The notes: generated by a model from the sequence alone, not told the origin. A DNA stretch of 64,000 nt from Sipunculus nudus (GCA_026874595.1 CM049320.1:40610714-40674713), one strand, 5' to 3'; positions 1 to 14,371 are shown, numbered from the stretch's first letter. Program-made: numbers and translations.

Positions 1-20
1 TTAGTGAAAGTGAAGCCTTA

Positions 21-359
21 GGCCAAAAAAAATAAAAAGTATGGTTCTCAGGCACCGCCCACATCAATTTTAAACCCCCGCATCAAAAAACTTTATTATG
101 ATTTTCAATAGAAACTTACCCATGTTGAGCTTCAGCTGCTCGGACATTTCTTTCAATAAAATAAAATCATACAATTTTGATAAAATTTCCTTTGTTTAGC
201 AGTGCTTTTCCTTATTTAGCAAAAAAAAATCTGTTATTATCATGCTTTTCCCTTATCATCGAAACATACAATTAAAAAATTAAAAATAAAAAAATCGCCT
301 GCCCGCATTGAATATTGAAAAAAAAAGTGCCTGAAAACCAGACATTTTTTTTTTTTGCC
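21..359 (-). mobile_element. Harbinger-like MITE, copy A
   Basis: Termini are GGCCAAAAAA... and ...TTTTTTTGCC with ~35-bp inverted repeats carrying ATGGTTCTCAGGCAC. Flanked by TTA on both sides (18-20, 360-362), the 3-bp TWA duplication typical of PIF/Harbinger. Orientation is opposite to copy B. No coding capacity. Confidence 0.85.
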
Positions 360-362
360 TTA

Positions 363-3300
363 GTAACATTTCAGGGGAAACCAGTATTATGTAGGGTAGA
401 GGATCAATGGACCTAACTTGGAACTAGATAAACAAATATCAACATTAAAACTTTTTAAAGATATAAAATTATTTAAAAATAATCTACAAAAAACAGGTGG
501 ACAGCAGGTGGTGAAACAGATAATATATAAAATAACATACATTTTATATTATCTGTAAACCAAACATTGATATTCTGAATAATATCAGATATCTTGTATT
601 ATCTGCCTAAATGAACAAGAATTTCCATTCCTTATGTTTTCTGTATTCTCTTATGTTTTTGTTAAATCAATAAGATTTTAGTGCACAAATTAATTTATAT
701 ATATAAATATGGATATATATTGTAGATTAGGGAGTAGTATTATTGTGAAAATGGAACCCTCGCAAAACATTGAAAAACACAAAATTTTAAACTAAAAAAT
801 TTGAAGCCAACCTCAGTTTTGGTGTCCTGGTAAATCATTACAGCCATAGTCCTTACAGTAAGTAGCTGGTCACGTTTCAGCTGTTGTTATTTCTTGATTT
901 AAATGATGAGACTGACACACTTTGACACACACACACACATTTAACCTACCTTTATGTATATATCAAGAGGAAAATTTACTATGGTAGTTTTTCTTGTTTA
1001 AACATCTTGGCAGCTTATTTGCTTTTGTTAGGTACTGTGGACTGATGGGATATATGAATGATAAGATGGTCCTTGACCGAAACACAGAAAGTAATTTTTT
1101 AAAAATAAACATAAATGTGAGACCATGTTTACAGAAGGGAATTTTATCTTGCACACATTTTCTCATATATTGCAGGAGGTTTCCTAGTATAAAGTGTTCA
1201 TTAAATCTGGTGCAGGTGCTGCAATTATGTCAAATTTAAAATGTTTCTACCAATAGCTCGGACCAGTCATGACCTTTAATTTGTGAACTCAATAACTTAT
1301 GGAAGTATTGCATATTACTTCCTCAAATTTGATATAAAAGTTCTTTCAACCAAGTTTCTAAACAGGATGTAAAACTGGTGACCTTGACCTTCATATTCAA
1401 GGTAAAATAAGCCAAAATAGAATTTTGTTGTGAATGCAATAATTTTTTACCACTCAAACAATTTTTTTTTCATGACATTCAATACTCAAATTGTTTCTTC
1501 CAGTCTCTCAGTTGAGTTTGAAAACCGGTGAAATTTGATCCATGATTGGTTTCCACCAAACTCGGATGAGTTTGAAAATTAGTGACCTTGAACTTCATTT
1601 TTAGGTCAAATCTTTTTTGTGAACCCCACACTTTTTAAAGTAGTCCATATATTTTCCTCAGATGGAGACGCAGTTGCAAAAACAAATTCATTAAAGTTGT
1701 TTTTGTATTTCTGTATAAAAGTCCTGTTTATGAGATATGAGATCAATAAGGACTTCGGTCTCTGTTGTTTCACAAAAGTACATATTTAAAATATCTTTTA
1801 ATTTGTAAACTGTTTAAAAAAGTAGTGCCCATTCTAGTACAAGGTTAAAGAAAGTATTAAATTATCAATGCTGCCACTGTATACTTTTAAAAATTTTCAA
1901 GAAATAGTTCTTTTTATACTTTAAGCGGTTAATACTTTTTTTCCACATATCATCTTCAGGATTTCAGGCTGTTTACATGCAGATGATTTCTATTGCAGTA
2001 TACAAAACTAGACATACTCTGTCAATGTTTCATAAAAATGAACTTTTTTCATGCTTGCTTTTTGGTGACCTTGCCAGTGTTTGACAAAATCATATGGATT
2101 CATCACTGGATATGAAGAATACTGATGTGTCATGCTATAAACTCACCACATAACTGCAAATTTCAGTCCTGAGCTTTGTTTAGAAGGATCGCATGCTGAA
2201 AATGTGTACAAAAATTGCAATTTGGCATTGATTTCTACTTTTTTCATACATTTTGTTTATAGACAATTTGATACTTTTCATGTAAAGATTTTTACTTTCC
2301 TCCATAGGATCCATTGGCAACACTGAATTATATAAATATATATATATTTTAAACATATCTCCCAGATGTTTGAGTATTAGTGCTGCAAAAACTGGCATTA
2401 TAAATAAAGTTCTGTCATCAATATGTCACATTGTTTCATCATATTCATGAGTGTTTTAGGTGCTTTACTAAAATGTCTCCCATACAGTTCTAAATAAATA
2501 TGCATATACTGGTAGATATTGATGTGGAATGCAATTGCACATCTGATTTGTTAACAGTTATATTTAATGTTGTTTATGTGGTTTTACATATAAATTTGCA
2601 AATCATGTTAAGGCAATGCTGTATGTAAAAAGGGAATCTCTGTTCAAAGAACTCAAGCATGGTGGCATTAACCTGTATGACAACTTGTGCCATATGTATG
2701 TACATATGTACAGTTATCAGTGGTGATACATTTATATATATTGGCAATTTTATAGGAATAGCATGTAATAGTTAACTGTTATTATATTTCGGTCGATAAA
2801 TAGTCTTTAAATTGTTTGTTTCTATATATTCTAAGCATATATATTATACTTAATTATAGTGATCAGATAAACCTTTGTCTAGTAATTTAATAGCTGTTAG
2901 TAATAAATATATATATGGTTTTAAATTAACCAGGCATACTCAATATTCCAAGCTCTTGCTGATCTGTTGAAATGTAATTGTATCGCTACAAAACTAGAAT
3001 TCTGAATGCAAGCCTCTGCCATTTAGGGGGTCCCTGTGGTGGGATGCTCCCAAAACTGTGTTTGCATTCACTTATTCAGCTCATGTTCCCAGGTTTGTTA
3101 GTGCAATAAAGTGACTGTACATTTGTGAATATTCTGTGATGACATTCCTTAATGCAGATCATGTGCCCGATCCATACCAAAATCTAATCCCTTCTTCATT
3201 TGCCCATTCCCTGAAAATGTCATCGGATTGACTGTTCGTGATTGTGGGAGTTATGTTGGGAACAAACATAAACACACACACACATAAATGGAGATTACAC

Positions 3301-3843
3301 ATAACTAATTAAATACTTTTCTCACCTACTGTTCTTTTTTGTTCTACCATTTCACTTGTGTAACAAGGTTATTTTGTGTTTTTAACTTGTATCACAGGGT
3401 GAGACAGACACAAGATGAGGTTGTTAGACACTTGACTTTATTCCAGATCAGTTGACTTGTTACAGCAGAAGGGTCGTTCCCCTCCGTCTCTGTGCCATCT
3501 CTGCTTCTCTCTGTGTTTGCAGTCTGCTTGGTCATGCACGATACAAGAGTTTTGATACAGAGCTGTCACATGACATATGACATGGGCCAATACATATCCA
3601 TTGTTCTGCATTTTGTCATAAAAGCTATTCCTTATTCGATGACTAAGAGTATGTCACAATTAATTTAGAGTTGGAAGTGTTCTTTCAATGTTTTCTGTAT
3701 TTTCATTGGACCAAAGTTTCCTGGAAAAATCCATGTCTGCACCCACATTAGACTTAATATATGAAGCTTATTTCCTTGCCTATGATGTCACTAATTATAA
3801 TTTTTTTCCGAACTCTCAATTAAGCTGTTTTGGCAGATCTGGG
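363..3843. other. Noncoding AT-rich flank
   Basis: No exon of a recognisable gene seen. Holds degenerate copies of GTGACCTTGACCTT-type repeats (about 1260-1760), short AT microsatellites, and a plus-strand AATAAA at 3105-3110 that could end an upstream transcript, but nothing confirms this. Confidence 0.5.
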
Positions 3844-3846
3844 TAA

Positions 3847-4182
3847 GGCCAAAATAAAAAAAAGGTATGGTTCTCAGGCACTTTTTTTCATAAATCAATG
3901 CGGGCGGGCGCTTTTTTTATTTTAAATTTTTTGGTATGTTTCGATAAAAATGTCAAATGATAAGGGAAAAGCATGAAAATAACAGTTTTACTTTGCTAAA
4001 TAAGTAAAAGCACTACAAAACAAAGGAAATTGCATGGTTTTATCTTCTTGAAAGAAATGTCGGAGCGGCAGCAGCTCAAAATTGAAAGTTTTTATTGAAA
4101 ATCAAAATAAAAATTTTTGATGCGGGGGTTTATGATTGATGCGGGCGGTGCCTGAGAACCATACCTTTAATTTTTTTTGGCC
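3847..4182 (+). mobile_element. Harbinger-like MITE, copy B
   Basis: 336 bp, GGCC...GGCC ends, ~35-bp terminal inverted repeats with GGTATGGTTCTCAGGCAC, flanked by TAA at 3844-3846 and 4183-4185. Very close to copy E (55988-56324). Confidence 0.9.
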
Positions 4183-4185
4183 TAA

Positions 4186-5131
4186 GCCTAATGTTTTTTT
4201 CTCTTGGAATTACTATCATTTTATGCTCACCATGCACTATATTCCCTGACTTGGAAACTTCAATTGGCCTCATATTCACAAGAAATCTTTTATTTTTCAC
4301 AAAAATACAAACGACTATCAGGATTACTACATTCAGTTTTAGTAGACTGTCCGAGTAAAGCTTTGTGAGAGATTTTAAAAAAAGTTTATGTACTTCTATC
4401 AAGTTTTATGCCCAGGTTTTACATCTCATTTACAAGTCTGGCGGTGCTGCCTTACTTTAATTTAATTGAGAAGTCGAGTAACCTCCTGACTTCATATATA
4501 AATTTCATACTTGCAAGTTTCTTTTGAAAACATGGTGATAATATGAGGTTTTCACCTTTAACATCTTGGCCAGTTTGGATTGTTTTGATGCCTTTTATAC
4601 ACCTATGACGGATGGATTATGGTATACCCACAGTCCATCCATCTGTTTGGTTGTCCTTTAACTTTTAATTTCATTGCAATAACTTAGCTTTGATGGATTT
4701 TCACAAAACTCTCTATAACTACTTACCAATAAATTATATAACCCAAGTTTGATCACAGGCAAAATCCATGCATTTAATTAGGTCAGAGATCACCAGGCTA
4801 CTTTGCAATGTCGCCACAATAACTTATCAGGATTTTGATGAAACTCAACAGACATATTAACTGATATAATGTCTCTTATAAGTTTGATTCCTGGCAAAAT
4901 CCATGCATATTCAAAGGGGTCAGAGGTATCAAGACATACGACAGATGTATTATGCATCTTTGTGGTGCTCTTGTTTGGCTGATATATTGATTACATTGCT
5001 GTACCCATTATGTTCACTGAAGGCTCGAATAAAATAGTATTGCAGGAGACAACTAGCAATGTCTGATATCAGTTATGCTGTAATATCCCTGGACATTTGG
5101 CATAACCCCTTCAAAATAGGCCCTCTTCTTC
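4186..5131. other. Noncoding flank with a diverged dispersed repeat
   Basis: About 4595-4970 contains a repeat with CACCTATGACGGATGGATTA and GGTATACCCACAG, whose reverse complement recurs near 23400-23455. No gene seen. Confidence 0.4.
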
Positions 5132-5135
5132 TTAA

Positions 5136-5545
5136 AGGGGTCTATGCCGTTGTTTGATGTCTAATTACTACACATAATTATTTCATCCTTTTATAAAAAT
5201 AGGCCGTAAAATGCTGAATCCATAGCAAACAGGCTGTTCATATTTTTTTTTCATATCTGTGTTTATAACAAAAGGGGGCCTGCAAAAATAATCTAAACAA
5301 GGACTGGTGGCAAGTCAGATGAACCAGTTTTACAAAGGGTGTTTTGCAACTAGTGAACATTCAACTTCCGCATATATGCAACCAACCAGCTAAGATTACA
5401 TTGTTTTCCATTTGCTGTGTTCACTAACAGCTAGTAGATAAATAAGCCTTTGCCTCGCTCACAGAGATGATATAAGTATTTTTCCTAACAGGAATTACCT
5501 AGGGCTCATTAATATGTATGCAGAGTAAGCCAGAAATCCTGACCC
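5136..5545 (+). mobile_element. TTAA-flanked MITE, copy 1 (right end lost)
   Basis: Starts after TTAA (5132-5135) with AGGGGTCTATG and matches copy 4 (40914-41370) over about 400 bp in the same orientation, including AATAGGCC, CAGGCTGT and GGAATTACCTAGGGCTCATT. The right terminus is missing. Confidence 0.65.
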
Positions 5546-6085
5546 GCATGTATACACTACAATATACCTCACTATATGTGTATATAGAATCCCCAGTGCA
5601 TTGTGATGCCAATAAACCATAAACAGCAGAGCCAGAAGCTGCCTCCCTTGAGATCTGAGCATTCTTAGGCCAAAAAAAAATGTTGGCAGTATTTGCAAGA
5701 AAGTTCAATTTGACTTTTGACTGTCACTTAGTTAAACTTAAGCCACGTAATTCAAATCAAGCAATTATGTTCTGTGATGAGAGTTTATATTATAAACAAA
5801 AATACAGAAATGCCAATTTATAGCACATTTTAAAATATTTCAACACCTTGTGAGGGGGATTCCCCTTCCACACCCTACCAAGCCTCCTGGTTATGCTTTC
5901 TCTGACAAAGCATTAACATTAACGCCCCCCCCCCCCCCCGACTTTGCTCAGGCTACGGCACTGCTTGTGAGTCTGATTCTGGGTGAAAAAAGCAGAAATG
6001 ATTGTAGATGGCACCACCAGTATACTGGAGCAGACAAACCTGTCCAATGTCTTTGGTTATTCTGGTTTTCTGAGCACTCATTCTT
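5546..6085. other. Noncoding spacer before the satellite
   Basis: No gene recognised. Includes a 15-base C tract at 5925-5939. Ends where CACATCCATCC satellite units begin. Confidence 0.4.
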
Positions 6086-9000
6086 CACATCCATCCATAA
6101 TTTCTGACCATTTCCAATCAATCCATCACCTCTGACCAATTTCCCACACATCCATCATCTCTAACCATTTCCCACATGCATCCATCATTTCTGACCATAT
6201 CCCACATCCATCCATAATTTCTGACCATTTCCAATCAATCCATCACCTCTGACCAATTTCCCACACATCCATCATCTCTAACCATTTCCCACATGCATCC
6301 ATCATTTCTGACCATATCCCACATCCATCCATAATTTCTGACCATTTCCAATCAATCCATCAGCTCTGACCATTTCCCACACATCCATCATCTCTAACCA
6401 TTTCCCACATCCATCCATCATTTCTGGCCATATCCCACATCCATCCATAATTTCTGACCATTTCCAATCAATCCATCACCTCTGACCAATTTCCCACACA
6501 TCCATCATCTCTAACCATTTCCCACATGCATCCATCATTTCTGACCATATCCCACATCCATCCATAATTTCTGACCATTTCCAATCAATCCATCACCTCT
6601 GACCAATTTCCCACACATCCATCATCTCTAACCATTTCCCACATGCATCCATCATTTCTGACCATATCCCACATCCATCCATAATTTCTGACCATTTCCA
6701 ATCAATCCATCACCTCTGACCAATTTCCCACACATCCATCATCTCTTACCATTTCCCACATCCATCCATCATTTCTGACCATATCCCACATCCATCCATT
6801 ATTTCTGACCATTTCCAATCAATCCATCACCTCTGACCATTTCCAACACATCCATCATCTCTAACCATTTCCCACATGCATCCATCATGTCTGACCATAT
6901 CCCACATCCATCCATAATTTCTGACCATTTCCAATCAATCCATCACCTCTGACCAATTTCCCACACATCCATCATCTCTAACCATTTCCCACATGCATCC
7001 TTCATTTCTGACCATATCCCACATCCATCCATAATTTCTGACCATTTCCAATCAATCCATCAGCTCTGACCATTTCCCACACATCCATCATCTCTAACCA
7101 TTTGCCACATCCATCCATCATTTCTGACCATATCCCACATCCATCCATAATTTCTGACCATTTCCAATCAATCCATCACCTCTGACCAATTTCCCACACA
7201 TCCATCATCTCTAACCATTTCCCACATGCATCCATCATTTCTGACCATATCCCACATCCATCCATAATTTCGACCATTTCCAATCAATCCATCACCTCTG
7301 ACCAATTTCCCACACATCCATCATCTCTAACCATTTCCCACATGCATCCATCATGTCTGACCATATCCCACATCCATCCATCATTTCTGACCATATCCCA
7401 CATCCATCCATAATTTCTGACCATTTCCAATCAATCCATCACCTCTGACCATTTCCCACACATCCATCATCTCTAACCATTTCCCACATGCATCCATCAT
7501 GTCTGACCATATCCCACATCCATCCATAATTTCTGACCATTTCCAATCAATCCATCAGCTCTGACCATTTCCCACACATCCATCATCTCTAACCATTTCC
7601 CACATGCATCCATCATGTCTGACCATATCCCACATCCATCCATAATTTCTGACCATTTCCAATCAATCCATCACCTCTGACCAATTTCCCACACATCCAT
7701 CATCTCTTACCATTTCCCACATGCATCCATCATTTCTGATCATATCCAACATCAATCCATAATTTCTGACCATTTCCAATCAATCCATCACCTCTGACCA
7801 ATTTCCCACACATCCATCATCTCTTACCATTTCCCACATGCATCCATAATTTCTGATCATATCCAACATCAATCCATAATTTCTGACGATTTCCAATCAA
7901 TCCATAAGCTCTGACCATTTCCCACACATCCATCATCTCTTACCATTTCCCACATCCATCCATCATTTCTGACCATATCCCACATCCATCCATAATTTCT
8001 GATCATTTCCAATCAATCCATCACCTCTGACCAATTTCCCACACATCCATCATCTCTTACCATTTCCCACATGCATCCATCATTTCTGACCATATCCCAC
8101 ATCCATCCATAATTTCTGACCATTTCCAATCAATCCAACACCTCTGACCAATTTCCCACACATCCATCATCTCTTACCATTTCCCACATGCATCCATCAT
8201 GTCTGACCATATCCCACATCCACCCATAATTTCTGACCATTTCCAATCAATCCATCAGCTCTTGACCATTTCCCACACATCCATCATCTCTAACCATTTC
8301 CCACATGCATCCATCATTTCTGACCATATCCCACATCCATCCATAATTTCTGACCATTTCCAATCAATCCATCACCTCTGACCATTTCCCACACATCCAT
8401 CATCTCTAACCATTTCCCACATCCATCCATCATGTCTGACCATATCCCACATCCATCCATAATTTCTGACCATTTCCAATCAATCCATCACCTCTGACCA
8501 TTTCCCACACATCCATCATCTCTAACCATTTCCCACATCCATCCATCATGTCTGACCATATCCCACATCCATCCATAATTTCTGACCATTTCCAATCAAT
8601 CCATCACCTCTGACCATTTCCCACACATCCATCATCTCTAACCATTTCCCACATCCATCCATCATTTCTGACCATATCCCACATCCATCCATCATTTCTG
8701 ACCATTTCCAATTAATCCATCACCTCTGACCATTTCCCACACATCCATCTTCTCTAACCATTTCCCACATGCATCCATCATTTCTGACCATATCCCACAT
8801 CCATCCATAATTTCTGACCATTTCCAATCAATCCATCACCTCTGACCATTTCCCACACATCCATCATCTCTAACCATTTCCCACATGCATCCATCATTTC
8901 TGACCATATCCCACATCCATCCATAATTTCTGACCATTTCCAATCAATCCATCACCTCTGACCAATTTCCCACACATCCATCATCTCTTACCATTTCCCA

Positions 9001-11147
9001 CATCCATCCATCATTTCTGACCATATCCCACATCCATCCATTATTTCTGACCATTTCCAATCAATCCATCACCTCTGACCATTTCCAACACATCCATCAT
9101 CTCTAACCATTTCCCACATGCATCCATCATGTCTGACCATATCCCACATCCATCCATAATTTCTGACCATTTCCAATCAATCCATCACCTCTGACCAATT
9201 TCCCACACATCCATCATCTCTAACCATTTCCCACATGCATCCTTCATTTCTGACCATATCCCACATCCATCCATAATTTCTGACCATTTCCAATCAATCC
9301 ATCAGCTCTGACCATTTCCCACACATCCATCATCTCTAACCATTTGCCACATCCATCCATCATTTCTGACCATATCCCACATCCATCCATAATTTCTGAC
9401 CATTTCCAATCAATCCATCACCTCTGACCAATTTCCCACACATCCATCATCTCTAACCATTTCCCACATGCATCCATCATTTCTGACCATATCCCACATC
9501 CATCCATAATTTCGACCATTTCCAATCAATCCATCACCTCTGACCAATTTCCCACACATCCATCATCTCTAACCATTTCCCACATGCATCCATCATGTCT
9601 GACCATATCCCACATCCATCCATCATTTCTGACCATATCCCACATCCATCCATAATTTCTGACCATTTCCAATCAATCCATCACCTCTGACCATTTCCCA
9701 CACATCCATCATCTCTAACCATTTCCCACATGCATCCATCATGTCTGACCATATCCCACATCCATCCATAATTTCTGACCATTTCCAATCAATCCATCAG
9801 CTCTGACCATTTCCCACACATCCATCATCTCTAACCATTTCCCACATGCATCCATCATGTCTGACCATATCCCACATCCATCCATAATTTCTGACCATTT
9901 CCAATCAATCCATCACCTCTGACCAATTTCCCACACATCCATCATCTCTTACCATTTCCCACATGCATCCATCATTTCTGATCATATCCAACATCAATCC
10001 ATAATTTCTGACCATTTCCAATCAATCCATCACCTCTGACCAATTTCCCACACATCCATCATCTCTTACCATTTCCCACATGCATCCATAATTTCTGATC
10101 ATATCCAACATCAATCCATAATTTCTGACGATTTCCAATCAATCCATAAGCTCTGACCATTTCCCACACATCCATCATCTCTTACCATTTCCCACATCCA
10201 TCCATCATTTCTGACCATATCCCACATCCATCCATAATTTCTGATCATTTCCAATCAATCCATCACCTCTGACCAATTTCCCACACATCCATCATCTCTT
10301 ACCATTTCCCACATGCATCCATCATTTCTGACCATATCCCACATCCATCCATAATTTCTGACCATTTCCAATCAATCCAACACCTCTGACCAATTTCCCA
10401 CACATCCATCATCTCTTACCATTTCCCACATGCATCCATCATGTCTGACCATATCCCACATCCACCCATAATTTCTGACCATTTCCAATCAATCCATCAG
10501 CTCTTGACCATTTCCCACACATCCATCATCTCTAACCATTTCCCACATGCATCCATCATTTCTGACCATATCCCACATCCATCCATAATTTCTGACCATT
10601 TCCAATCAATCCATCACCTCTGACCATTTCCCACACATCCATCATCTCTAACCATTTCCCACATCCATCCATCATGTCTGACCATATCCCACATCCATCC
10701 ATAATTTCTGACCATTTCCAATCAATCCATCACCTCTGACCATTTCCCACACATCCATCATCTCTAACCATTTCCCACATCCATCCATCATGTCTGACCA
10801 TATCCCACATCCATCCATAATTTCTGACCATTTCCAATCAATCCATCACCTCTGACCATTTCCCACACATCCATCATCTCTAACCATTTCCCACATCCAT
10901 CCATCATTTCTGACCATATCCCACATCCATCCATCATTTCTGACCATTTCCAATTAATCCATCACCTCTGACCATTTCCCACACATCCATCTTCTCTAAC
11001 CATTTCCCACATGCATCCATCATTTCTGACCATATCCCACATCCATCCATAATTTCTGACCATTTCCAATCAATCCATCAGCTCTGACCATTTCCCCACA
11101 CATCCATCATCTCTAACCATTTCCCACATCCATCCATTTCTGACCAT
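6086..11147. repeat. 117-bp satellite array with four-monomer higher-order structure
   Basis: About 43 units of 117 bp (landmark CCATCCATAATTTCTGACC at 6091, 6208 and 6325). Each unit contains four related monomers of 28, 29, 30 and 30 bp, all of the form CCATTTCC...CCATCA...TCTGA. Variant marks (CATCATGTC, CCATCAGCTC, ATCATATCCAAC) distinguish units. Short open frames run through it because 117 is divisible by three, but indels break them and I do not call a protein. Confidence 0.95.
6608..11090 (+). repeat. Near-identical 2,242-bp tandem duplication inside the satellite
   Basis: Rare variants recur at a fixed 2,242-bp offset: TTCCAACACATCC at 6841 and 9083, the deleted-T variant TAATTTCGACC at 7261 and 9503, and identical 60-codon open frames at 8199 and 10441. 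The two blocks (about 6608-8849 and 8850-11090) are adjacent. Exact edges are uncertain by some tens of bases. Confidence 0.85.
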
Positions 11148-13034
11148 TGGTATCCTGCTCTGATGGAGCTCTGTTCACATAGAAACAAACACATTAACAG
11201 TTTGTTGTTGTTGTAAAGTCTAAAACACTTACTTTTTCACCATTTTGTCACACTGAAGTTAGAGAACACTGAAAAATACCTATCAGAGCTTTATTTTTTC
11301 AGCATAAATATCAAAACAGAATACCAGTGCCTAACGCCGCAGGACAAAGCCGAACATGACATTTTGTTATCAGAGTGCAGTCTGTCTTACATTAAAGTGA
11401 AATAAAGAAGTCAAAATAACATGGTTTACAATGCAAACTGGGTCATACTCTTTCTATGCAAAAAGCATTGGGTTAAATTATTAATTTACGGACACAATTA
11501 AATACAACAGCTAGCAACATTATATACAGATGTGTTTAATGTGTGCATAGGTCAAGTGTGGTACAAGCATGACAGTAGACTTGATACCTTAATATTAACC
11601 TTATCAACATGCTAGTATTTGTTAAGAGGACTTGAGGCGAGGTTGGGGGGGGGGGATGTTAATGGGAGACATTTAAAGAAATCGGATCTTATATTTCACC
11701 AATTTCATGTCAACTGTTCATATTAGTTATATTTGACCTTGTTTTCCAGATGTTTGTTCTGTTATTCCAAGAACAATCATAAAATAAAATATATTCATAC
11801 AATCAGTATACAGGCCATCAGTAAACAAATAATTTAACCCAACAGCTAATACTCTGGCCATGCTGAGATAAGATGTGTGGTGTTTTATAAAAAGAAAATA
11901 CCCCTTTAACTGCACATTGATGAGATATCTGAGATTTACTGCTTCCTAAGAGCATGATACAGATAAAATGATACAGAAGAGATGAAATAGTATGTAAACA
12001 TGTATTTTATTTTGTTATTATAGGTTTTTTTTAACACAAAAATAGTTATAAAAGGATAAACTCATCAGCCCAATTTCTAGTCACTGGTTGTGATTAGCCA
12101 ATGTTTAATAAGCTTATTTAAATGTCATGACCAAAGTACTATAATTTTGATAATACTGTATTATAACATTTTCACTGAGAGCATTTTCCATTCAAGTTTG
12201 GTGAAATATATTCAAATTAACTTTTCATTATTTATTTTTATGGGATACCATTAATGTGTAAACATATAAAATGTTGGTGTCACAAGATTTACTCATAACA
12301 AGTTGCTAAGCACAAGTCCATTGTGGTGTACTTCAGTTTCTTATTTTATCTTCCAGCATGCCTGGTACAGTAACTGATCCAAGCAGTGAAAATTTTTTCT
12401 TGAGCAATGTATAGAAAGAAAAATTTGATAAATTGAAACAAAAACAGCAACTGTTCCTATTATTTCCAATGGACAAAGTAAGGTGATATTACTGTACTCT
12501 AAATATATTGTACAAATTTTACAGAAAATGCACTCTTTAAAATATGTGTAAAACACCATTACCCTGAACTTTTGTATTTAAATGAACAAGAAAGCACACA
12601 GATGGCGGCTCAGTCAAACAAAAGCTGCTGGAGTTTCACAATAAACAGGCAAGTGTTGGTGAAATTTTTGACAATAAGTGACCCACGGGTCATGACGCTC
12701 AGGTGAAGATGAGACTTGTCTGTCATTAAATGGAGTATGACGAGGTGTGTCCAAGTGCAGAAAAAGTCATGTCTACCATTCTATTACCATGATCATTTTA
12801 TTAGTAAAGTTAATAGTTGGCACCCATGTTGAGACTAGCCACATATGGTCACCAGTACAGTGCAACCTGTGTGATAAACCACCTGTGTTATAAGACCACC
12901 TGTCTATTAAGACCACCCTCAGGTGAACTGAAAGCATTCACATTGGTTATTACTGACCTGTCTTATACAACCATCTGTGAATAAAGACCCCTTTACAGGT
13001 TTCACTATAACTCAAACCAGCAGATCAGCATAAA
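11148..13034. other. UBE4B 3' flank or long 3' UTR, no gene seen
   Basis: Contains minus-strand AATAAA at 11290-11295, a G tract at 11645-11655, a head fragment of the modular element near 12675, and a CCTGTNTTATAAGACCACC-type short repeat at about 12870-12990. No exon recognised. Confidence 0.4.
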
Positions 13035-13821
13035 CAAGTGACCAATGGGTCATGACGCTCAGCTGACTGGAAAGAGATTCGCCAAAGGAAATTTTATCAT
13101 CTGAATGGTAGTATATCACATTCAACTGAAGCATCAAACAGATTAACAAACAGGCCAAGATTGTGAAACCCCAATATCCATGCACAGAATCATGGTATTC
13201 TCTGCATTAGTTGTTCAGATACTTCAGCTTTTGTAACAATTTTTCCATTATTCTGAGCTGTACTTTGGAGTGCCATAGCTCAAAGGATATGGGTAACAGA
13301 GACCTAATTTCTGGTTTCCATGGAGACTTATCATAGGTCTCTCAGTGTGTCAAGAATTAAGATTCTAGGTCCAGTCTTTACGATTTGTGCCTTGTTAACA
13401 GATGTTCACATTTTTAAAGGTCTCAAAAATAGAGAAAAAAATTTGTAAAAAAATAAAAAAATACAGGTGGCGCCACCAGTCTGCAGGAACTGATGATACT
13501 TCTCATGATCAATATGTATGCAAAAAATCATGACCATCAGTGATGTAGTTAATGAGATATTGAAGTTTTTGTATGAAATTTTTTAATATTCTTGGGGGTA
13601 CTTTGGGGCTCCATAGCTTGAAGGATATGGGTAACAGAGACCTAATTTCTGGTTTCCGAGGAGATTTTTTATGGACCTCTCAGAATGTAAAGTTACAAGA
13701 TTCTAGGTCCAGCGTTTACGATTTGTGCCAGGTTAACGGACAGACTGAGGACATACAGACGGACGACGGACAAAGAGTGATCGCTATAGCTCAGATGACT
13801 TACAGTCAGCTGAGCTAAAAA
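13035..13821 (+). mobile_element. Modular pearl/HINE-like element, short member
   Basis: Head CAAGTGACCAATGGGTCATG..GCTCAGCTGA, two ~330-bp body modules (each with GGATATGGGTAACAGAGACC and a GATTCTAGGTCCAG...TTTACGATTTGTGCC end), a short GACGGAC tract, and the hairpin tail AGCTCAGATGACTTACAGTC-AGCTGAGCTAAAAA. 787 bp, noncoding. Confidence 0.75.
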
Positions 13822-14365
13822 TCAAACAAAGTATAACCATTTAATTGTTAACAATACTGATGGTCTCTTTGGGTCATATATATGACATGTTTTTTGAGAA
13901 TGCATGCACTCCCAAACTAATTGTATATCAGCAGTATCCTGAAGAACCATGACAAACTGGTGCAATTTATTGAAGCCTTCTTGTTGCAAATTGACACTAT
14001 GTTTCATGAGAGGTCTGCTCAGTAAAAAAGATGAAACATGAACTGACACACTGAAGTTAATCTTGTGAATTTATGAGTGTCCTAAAAGCATATCATTGGT
14101 GGTTCACTTTTTTCATAACTGCTGAACAAAGCAAAATATAAATGTCATTCTATTTATATTTGAATAAATTTTTGCTATAGATGCTTTAGAGGATATTGGC
14201 ATGACTATTTTATCTAATACTGATGCCAATGAAGTGAGTTTCAAATTAAAATGACAAAATGCAATCTATGTCTCATGTCGGCCAAAGTAAGATATAACTG
14301 TGAGTTGAGAGTTCATTTCCTAGTGCAATGGTTCAGCCAGCCACATTAGCCTGTGATGATGTGAC
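13822..14365. other. Noncoding stretch just past the UBE4B stop
   Basis: No repeat family or open frame of note seen; likely 3' UTR or immediate downstream sequence of UBE4B. Confidence 0.4.
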
Positions 14366-14371
14366 TTTATT
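14366..14371 (-). terminator. Candidate UBE4B polyadenylation signal (AATAAA)
   Basis: AATAAA on the minus strand starts 9 nt after the UBE4B stop codon. This would make a very short 3' UTR; other AATAAA hexamers occur further on (for example 11290-11295), so the site used is uncertain. Confidence 0.4.

Noticed and set aside
3105-3110. Plus-strand AATAAA as the end of an upstream gene
   Set aside because: A single hexamer in AT-rich DNA without any exon upstream in the window is not enough.
8199-8381. 60-codon open frame, repeated identically at 10441-10623
   Set aside because: It is a translation of the 117-bp satellite; frames open because 117 is a multiple of three and are broken by indels in neighbouring units.
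6086-11147. Possible CRISPR-like repeat-spacer array
   Set aside because: The ~29-bp pieces are all related to each other; there are no unique spacers and the context is an animal gene.
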